Of a stretch of 9,970 nucleotides of DNA, positions 6,438-9,970 are shown piece after piece. The stretch's first letter is position 1, and the number at the start of each line of letters is the position of its first letter. A program made the position numbers and the translations under genes. Under the pieces are notes generated by a model. The model searched no databases and was not told where the DNA came from. It saw nothing but the letters and a program-made list of their open reading frames with translations. Origin of the DNA: DAOTXR01 sp034435375 (GTDB lineage: Bacteria; Chloroflexota; Anaerolineae; Aggregatilineales; UBA3940); contig DAOTXR010000007.1 of the NCBI GenBank assembly GCA_034435375.1, positions 1 through 9,970 of the forward strand, given 5' to 3'.

Positions 6438-9068
6438 ATGATAGACTGCGAAAGCTCTGATCATATAAGAGAAAGGGCGAGACTTATGAACGATCTCCTC
6501 GCAGCAGCACTGGAGTACGCGGCGAAAGGCTGGCGCGTGCTGCCCCTCCACTGGCCAACGGCCGACGGCTGCAGTTGTGGCCAAGATTGCGGCCACAACG
6601 GCAAACATCCCCTCATTAGAAATTGGAAAAAACGCGCCACCACGAATGCCCAAACCATCCGGGCGTGGTGGCAGCGCTGGCCAAACGCCAACGTTGGCAT
6701 CGCAACGGGCGAAGCGAGCGGGCTGCTGGTGCTGGACATTGACGGGACGGCGGGGGCAGCCAGCATCGAGCAGGCGGGCGGCTGCCCGGACACAATCCGA
6801 GCACGCACGGGGAACGGCATGCACTGCTACTTCACTCATCCAGCCGGGCAGCTGCCCAACGCCGTTCGATTTGCCCCGGGTCTGGACGTGCGCGCTGAGG
6901 GCGGGATGATTGTCGCGCCGCCCAGTCTGCACGCGTCAGGCCGACGCTACAGCTGGCTCAGCGATCCGGACGCTCCGCTCGCTCCCCCGCCGGACTGGCT
7001 CTTGGCGGCGATTGATCGCGCTGAGCAGCCCCTGGGGGACAGCCCGTCCCAGGGGGGGGGCACAGCAGCCTATGCGCGGGCTGCGTTGCACGGGGAGATC
7101 GCTCAACTGACCCGCAGCAGCCCCGGCGAAAGAAATAATCAACTGAATCGGAGTGCTTTCAATCTGGGCACACTCGTCCAAGAAGGGCTGCTCGATGCGG
7201 ACGTGGTGGAGGCTGCGCTGGAGCAAGCAGCATGGGGGATCGGTCTCGGCGAGGATGAGATTCATGCGACCATCCGGAGCGGGCTTGAGGCGGGGCAGCG
7301 CAAGGCGGTCACGTCCCCACGCAGGATCGCGCAGGACGCTGCGCCAGCAGTAGAGAAAGCGGACAACGAGATAGACTTAAACAGCTTTAATCGCTCGGAC
7401 GCGGGGAATGCGGAATGTCTGATCGCGCGCTATGGCGACAGACTACGCTACTGCCACACGCGAAAAAAGTGGCTGTTCTGGAGCGGAGCGCGCTGGGAGA
7501 TCGATGAGGATGGACAGGCACAGCGCACTGCGCTCGCGATAGCCCGGCGGCGCTATCATGCCGCAACGACGATCCAGTCGCTGGAGGAGCGCAAGGCGGC
7601 CGCGCGCTGGGCGATCGCGAGCGAAAGCGCAGCCAAAATCGAAGCCGCCCTACGCGTTGCATCGTTCCAGTTTGCCATCGCCACAACGATCGAACAGTAT
7701 GATTCCGATCCCTGGCTCGCAGCCAGCAGCAGCGCGACGCTCGATCTGCGCTCCGGAACGCATCGGGCGCCCAGGCGAGAAGACTACCTGACGATGGCGC
7801 TGGGCACGCAGTTTGATTCTGCCGCCTCATGCCCCCGCTGGGAGACGTTTCTGGAGGAAATTTTCAACCATGACCAGGAACTGATCCGCTATGTGCAGCG
7901 GGCCATCGGCTACACTCTGACGGGGGATACATCAGAGCAATGCCTGTTCCTCTGCCATGGCTCAGGAGCGAATGGGAAAAGCGTGTTTCTTGACGTATTG
8001 TCCAATCTCTTTGGCGATTACGCGGGCAGCACCTCATTCGACACCTTCGACGCGGGCAACCGCACCACCGCAACCAACGACCTGGCCGCGCTGAAGGGCA
8101 AGCGCTTTGTGAGCATCATCGAAACGGAGGAAGATCGCCGCCTAGACGAAGCGCGCGTGAAGCAGGTGACGGGGCAGGATCTGGTGGACTGCCGCTTTCT
8201 GTATGGCGAATGGTTTAGCTACAAGCCCAGCTACAAGCTGTGGATGGCCATGAATCACCTGCCCACCATCCGCGGCACAGACCGCGGCATCTGGCGTCGG
8301 ATCCGGCTGATTCCATTTGTGCAGAACTTCGAGCAGTCCCCGGATCGCCGTCTGCGCGAGAAGCTTCTGCTCGAGCTTCCGGGCATTCTGAACTGGGCGC
8401 TTGCCGGACTGCAGGACTGGCTGGCTGAAGGGCTGGGCAGCTGCCCCGCAGTAGCAAACGCCACCGAGCGCTATCGCGCCGAGTCGGACCAGATCGAGCG
8501 CTGGCTCGAAGACTGCTGCGTGCACGATCCCGACGCCACCTGTTCCGTGTCGGAAGCGTTCCAGAGTTATACGCGTTGGTGCGAGGATGTCAATGAAAGA
8601 CCCCTCTCACAGAATATGTGGGGGAGGCGATTGAGTGAAAAAGGCTTCGAACGGACGCGGCGTGAGGGGGGGAGACGTTTCTACTCGGGGCTAGGGCTGA
8701 GACCCGCTGACCTGGTCGGTGACACAATTGACACATTTGACGCATTTTGTGAAAGTCCCTCATGTAAAAATGGAATCCCAAAAAGTTATGATCAATGTGT
8801 CAATTGCGTCAATTGCGTCACGACAAACGACGACCCCCCAGCCCCCCCCCCTGGGACGGATCACATGAACAATGCCATACAACAACAAGCGCAACGTATG
8901 GTCGAGTCAGCACTGGCGAAGGCGGCGCGTGTCCTGGCTGATCCCCGCCAGCCGGCCGAGAAGGCGCGGTATTTTGCTCGGGAGGTTCCGCGGGCGCACT
9001 ATGCGGAGACGTTGAGCCGGATCGAGGAAATGATCGCGGTGCGTAGGGAGGAGGGGGAGGCAGTGTAG
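6438..9068 (+). CDS. Bifunctional primase-polymerase / SF3 (D5-like) helicase replication protein
   Basis: This 876-aa protein starts at ATG 6438 with GAGAAGG 7 bases upstream. An in-frame ATG at 6486 also has a fair site and would still keep the domain. Residues about 19-190 are a prim-pol domain: a Cys/His cluster (C45, C47, C51, H57), catalytic VLDIDG (D100, D102), GNGMHCYF and APPSLH (H165). Residues about 320-640 are a D5_N plus P4-type SF3 helicase: Walker A GSGANGKS (508-515), Walker B-like SIIETEED (559-566), sensor WMAMNHLP (602-609) and arginines in RGIWRRIRLIPF. A winged-helix-like segment follows (about 680-755). It should open and prime the element's own origin. The linker at 760-800 encodes DNA repeats, and residues 810-876 form an extra helical tail. 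Confidence 0.95.
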   Translation: MIDCESSDHIRERARLMNDLLAAALEYAAKGWRVLPLHWPTADGCSCGQDCGHNGKHPLIRNWKKRATTNAQTIRAWWQRWPNANVGIATGEASGLLVLDIDGTAGAASIEQAGGCPDTIRARTGNGMHCYFTHPAGQLPNAVRFAPGLDVRAEGGMIVAPPSLHASGRRYSWLSDPDAPLAPPPDWLLAAIDRAEQPLGDSPSQGGGTAAYARAALHGEIAQLTRSSPGERNNQLNRSAFNLGTLVQEGLLDADVVEAALEQAAWGIGLGEDEIHATIRSGLEAGQRKAVTSPRRIAQDAAPAVEKADNEIDLNSFNRSDAGNAECLIARYGDRLRYCHTRKKWLFWSGARWEIDEDGQAQRTALAIARRRYHAATTIQSLEERKAAARWAIASESAAKIEAALRVASFQFAIATTIEQYDSDPWLAASSSATLDLRSGTHRAPRREDYLTMALGTQFDSAASCPRWETFLEEIFNHDQELIRYVQRAIGYTLTGDTSEQCLFLCHGSGANGKSVFLDVLSNLFGDYAGSTSFDTFDAGNRTTATNDLAALKGKRFVSIIETEEDRRLDEARVKQVTGQDLVDCRFLYGEWFSYKPSYKLWMAMNHLPTIRGTDRGIWRRIRLIPFVQNFEQSPDRRLREKLLLELPGILNWALAGLQDWLAEGLGSCPAVANATERYRAESDQIERWLEDCCVHDPDATCSVSEAFQSYTRWCEDVNERPLSQNMWGRRLSEKGFERTRREGGRRFYSGLGLRPADLVGDTIDTFDAFCESPSCKNGIPKSYDQCVNCVNCVTTNDDPPAPPPGTDHMNNAIQQQAQRMVESALAKAARVLADPRQPAEKARYFAREVPRAHYAETLSRIEEMIAVRREEGEAV
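7029..7061. repeat. Hairpin-forming G9 tract in the primase linker
   Basis: CCCCTGG (7029-7035) can pair with CCAGGGG (7049-7055), extended by GGAC with GTCC. The block ends in nine G (7052-7060). It encodes the Gly/Ser linker between the primase domain and the next helical domain. The 18 bases CCGTCCCAGGGGGGGGGC (7044-7061) recur in inverted orientation at 8841-8859 with one extra base in the homopolymer. Confidence 0.6.
8720..8820. repeat. Two inverted arms of three 9-bp repeats, candidate replication origin
   Basis: The left arm holds TGACACAAT (8720-8728), TGACACATT (8729-8737) and TGACGCATT (8738-8746). The right arm, read on the minus strand, holds TGACGCAAT (8812-8820), TGACGCAAT (8803-8811) and TGACACATT (8794-8802). 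All six fit TGACRCAWT. The 47 bases between the arms are AT-rich. The arms lie in the replication gene yet encode unrelated peptides (DTIDTFDAF versus QCVNCVNCV), so selection acts on DNA. Iterons bound by the replication protein, or sites that regulate it, are the likely reading. Confidence 0.75.
8841..8859. repeat. Inverted copy of the poly-G block, C10 tract
   Basis: The reverse complement is CCGTCCCAGG followed by a G-run and C, matching 7044-7061 except that the run is ten rather than nine. It encodes PAPPPGTD in the linker after the repeat region. Such tracts are prone to slippage and sequencing error, so the frame here deserves checking. Confidence 0.55.
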
Positions 9069-9077
9069 CTAGCGCGG

Positions 9078-9128
9078 TAATCTGCCCCCCCCTCGCTTTG
9101 TGCGGGGAGGGGGGGCAGGGGCAGATTA
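9078..9128. terminator. Long hairpin between convergent genes, probable bidirectional terminator
   Basis: TAATCTGC (9078-9085) pairs perfectly with GCAGATTA (9121-9128). The inner C-run and GCGGGGAGGGGGG extend the stem imperfectly to a small loop at about 9097-9101. The plus-strand side is followed by a T-rich stretch (9126-9140). The hairpin begins 10 bases after the replication gene's stop and overlaps the TAA of the minus-strand repressor gene, so it probably ends transcription from both sides. Confidence 0.8.
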
Positions 9129-9359
9129 TTTGTCTTCTTCTATTGAAAACATCTGTACTGGGTCAATTCGCAACGCCAGCGCAGCTAACTCCCAGATCCG
9201 CTTGTTGATAGTATTGGAATTGCGCACGAATGAGAGGACGCTATTATAACATGGGGGTTTTTCACCGCGCCTGTCACAAATGCCGACAATCCTGTTGTAC
9301 AGGGCATGTGCGTTCTGGCCGCGCTCGGCCAGGATTCTACCTGTCTTGTTGTAAATCAT
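9126..9359 (-). CDS. Cro/C1-type HTH repressor-like protein
   Basis: This 77-aa protein starts at the ATG at 9357-9359, preceded by AGGAGGAG at the usual distance. An upstream ATG at 9377 would lie before that site and is unlikely. The layout resembles the XRE family: helix 1 with LAERGQNAHALYNRIVG, a turn with a short insertion containing RRGEKPPC, a recognition-helix candidate YNSVLSFVRNSNTINKR, then WELAALALRIDPVQMF, matching the usual 'L..IA.AL..dp..LF' ending. It stands alone on the minus strand, divergent from the Csx15-like gene and convergent with the replication gene. The likely role is repressor of the divergent promoters and possibly of the element's other promoters. The insertion makes the recognition helix uncertain. 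Confidence 0.75.
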   Translation of the reverse strand: MIYNKTGRILAERGQNAHALYNRIVGICDRRGEKPPCYNSVLSFVRNSNTINKRIWELAALALRIDPVQMFSIEEDK

Positions 9360-9361
9360 TT

Positions 9362-9369
9362 CTCCTCCT
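9362..9369 (-). promoter_or_regulatory. Shine-Dalgarno deciding the repressor start
   Basis: On the minus strand AGGAGGAG lies just before the ATG at 9357-9359. It fixes that codon as the start rather than the ATG seven codons upstream, which has the purine run inside its reading frame. Confidence 0.8.
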
Positions 9370-9410
9370 GCAAGCATTCATTCATACTTGGCGATATCCC
9401 ATCATCTCTT

Positions 9411-9439
9411 ATTATACAAGAAATGAATTCTCATGTCGT
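9411..9439 (-). promoter_or_regulatory. Promoter of the HTH repressor gene
   Basis: Read on the minus strand, TATAAT (9416-9411) is a perfect -10 box. ACGACA (9439-9434) lies 17 bases upstream and matches four of six -35 positions. The start codon is about 52 bases downstream. Its -35 box shares one base with the -35 box of the divergent Csx15-like gene, so polymerase binding at the two promoters may interfere. Confidence 0.65.
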
Positions 9440-9444
9440 TGACA
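9434..9444. promoter_or_regulatory. Candidate operator between divergent promoters
   Basis: The imperfect palindrome TGTCGTTGACA, with arms TGTC and GACA, spans exactly the two abutting -35 boxes. It is short and could be chance, but it is where a dimeric HTH repressor would block both promoters. Confidence 0.35.
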
Positions 9445-9466
9445 AAACGAAAAAGGGTCATATAAT
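9439..9466 (+). promoter_or_regulatory. Consensus promoter of the Csx15-like gene
   Basis: TTGACA (9439-9444) and TATAAT (9461-9466) both match the sigma-70 consensus perfectly, with 16-base spacing. It is the strongest promoter in the window, placed about 34 bases before the start codon. A consensus promoter next to a repressor gene suggests strong expression when unrepressed, for example early after entry into a cell. Confidence 0.85.
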
Positions 9467-9499
9467 GATTCCATGTTCGTACAATCAAAAGGAGGATCC

Positions 9500-9844
9500 A
9501 TGCTGTTAATAAACTACGGGCATCCGTTCACGGACGCCCAGGTGCGGCAGATCATTAACCTGCTCGGGTTCGTGCCGGAGTTCCGGCATGTCCCCGTGCA
9601 GATCGATCATGGCGAGGGACTGCGCAAACAGATCGATGATCTCATCGATCGATCTGTCACGGCTGAGGAGTTGAACTCCTCGATTATCCTTAATCTGCCA
9701 GGGCTGTCCCTGGCAGCGGTGGCGCTGATGGTGGGTTTTTATTCGCGGTTGGACTACTTCCCCAGGGTCCTGCGCCTGCGCCCCGTGCCAGGCGCTCCAA
9801 CGTTCACTTTCGAGGCGGACGATATCATCGACTTCCTCGAATAG
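9500..9844 (+). CDS. csx15-like: Csx15-like protein, putative cyclic-oligoadenylate ring nuclease
   Basis: The start is ATG 9500, with AAAGGAGG (9488-9495) 4 bases upstream. An ATG at 9473 lies too close to the -10 box. The 114-aa protein resembles, from memory, CRISPR-associated Csx15: N-terminal MLLINYGHPFT, then VPVQIDHGE (31-39) with a helix LRKQIDDLID, then a hydrophobic LPGLSLAAVAL helix, a DYFPRVLRLRPVPG strand (85-98) and an acidic DDIIDF end. Csx15 is a CARF-like protein reported as a ring nuclease that removes cyclic oligoadenylate, the type III CRISPR alarm. Here there is no cas gene or CRISPR array; it has its own consensus promoter, divergent from a repressor. An anti-type-III CRISPR function is therefore a strong inference, but the family assignment rests on recall and needs a profile search. 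Confidence 0.68.
   Translation: MLLINYGHPFTDAQVRQIINLLGFVPEFRHVPVQIDHGEGLRKQIDDLIDRSVTAEELNSSIILNLPGLSLAAVALMVGFYSRLDYFPRVLRLRPVPGAPTFTFEADDIIDFLE
9629..9715. repeat. Cluster of three palindromes inside the Csx15-like gene
   Basis: CAGATCGAT (9629-9637) pairs with ATCGATCTG (9648-9656), and a nested form GATCGATGA/TCATCGATC has a 2-base loop. GAGGAGTT (9665-9672) pairs with AACTCCTC (9674-9681). TGCCAGGG (9696-9703) pairs with CCCTGGCA (9708-9715) around a 4-base loop. All arms are perfect and 8-9 bases long. Confidence 0.7.
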
Positions 9845-9970
9845 AATTATCAGCCGGATCCGGCGGGGCAGTCCCGCCGGGTTTTTCTCTTCGCCGACAA
9901 TCCCTACCCCCCCGCTGGATTATGCTTGTCGGCGCTTAGCAAGTTGTGATACAATTCATCAGAGCAGCGC
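9838..9970. repeat. Terminal direct repeat, right copy
   Basis: Exact copy of bases 1-133. Joining the two copies puts the Csx15-like gene directly upstream of the terminator and of the promoter of the structural-like operon. All annotated genes are then complete on a circle. Confidence 0.93.
9860..9886 (+). terminator. Rho-independent terminator (overlap copy)
   Basis: Second appearance, in the right-hand overlap, of the hairpin plus T-run seen at 23-49. It starts 16 bases after the TAG stop (9842-9844) of the Csx15-like gene. On the circle it is one and the same terminator. Confidence 0.9.

Noticed and set aside
6414..6932. Minus-strand open frame of 172 aa opposite the primase
   Set aside because: It lies wholly opposite the conserved prim-pol domain and its promoter, has an Arg/Pro/Cys-rich composition and no ribosome binding site. 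The plus strand carries clear catalytic motifs.
8787..8815. Cys-x-x-Cys-x-x-Cys stretch of the primase as a zinc finger
   Set aside because: The codons are dictated by the DNA repeats, and the opposite arm with the same DNA word encodes no cysteines, so a DNA-level function explains it better.
9230..9442. Plus-strand open frames across 9230-9509
   Set aside because: They overlap the minus-strand HTH gene and the divergent promoters and have no Shine-Dalgarno. The encoded Cys/Arg-rich peptides look like shadow translation.
9473..9499. ATG at 9473 as start of the Csx15-like gene
   Set aside because: It is only 6 bases after the -10 box, so it would sit at or before the transcript start. ATG 9500 has AAAGGAGG and begins exactly with the family-like MLLINYGHP.

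Overview
The window is most simply read as one complete small circular replicon. Bases 1-133 are repeated exactly at 9838-9970, so the contig closes to a circle of about 9,837 bp, and no gene is broken by the ends. The host is bacterial: promoters have sigma-70-type -35/-10 boxes, ribosome binding sites are of the AGGAGG type, and base composition is moderately GC-rich. A Csx15-like gene, a family I associate with Chloroflexota and other hosts of type III CRISPR systems, hints at such a host. That host inference is weak.

Layout on the circle. (1) A terminator and promoter at about 20-118 open a plus-strand block of seven tightly packed genes (146-6313). They are: a small membrane/coiled-coil protein; two tandem paralogous proteins of about 165 aa (best candidates for the main structural proteins); an SGNH/GDSL hydrolase fused to leucine-rich repeats; a 66-aa protein; a fibre-like protein with a tail-fibre HTH motif; and a 651-aa protein. 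The hydrolase and the 651-aa protein share an N-terminal module of about 45 residues, which suggests both dock on the same particle or complex. Many junctions are translationally coupled (TGA/ATG abutting, ATGA overlap). (2) An extended -10 promoter at about 6404 drives an 876-aa primase-polymerase/SF3 helicase, the replication protein. Its 3' coding region carries three 9-bp repeats facing three inverted copies, a candidate replication origin or control site. (3) A strong hairpin separates this gene from a convergent minus-strand HTH repressor. (4) The repressor gene is divergent from a 114-aa Csx15-like gene, and their promoters touch at the -35 boxes, as in a repressor-controlled switch.

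Reading it together: the element has its own replication protein, a repressor, a set of virion-like surface and adhesion proteins, and a separately controlled putative cyclic-oligoadenylate (ring) nuclease that could blunt type III CRISPR immunity. I see no terminase, portal, tail tube, tape measure, integrase, relaxase or packaging ATPase. It is therefore not an ordinary tailed phage or conjugative plasmid. A small non-tailed virus with an unrecognised capsid, or a satellite/plasmid-like element with its own coat or surface proteins, fits best; I cannot decide between these from sequence alone.
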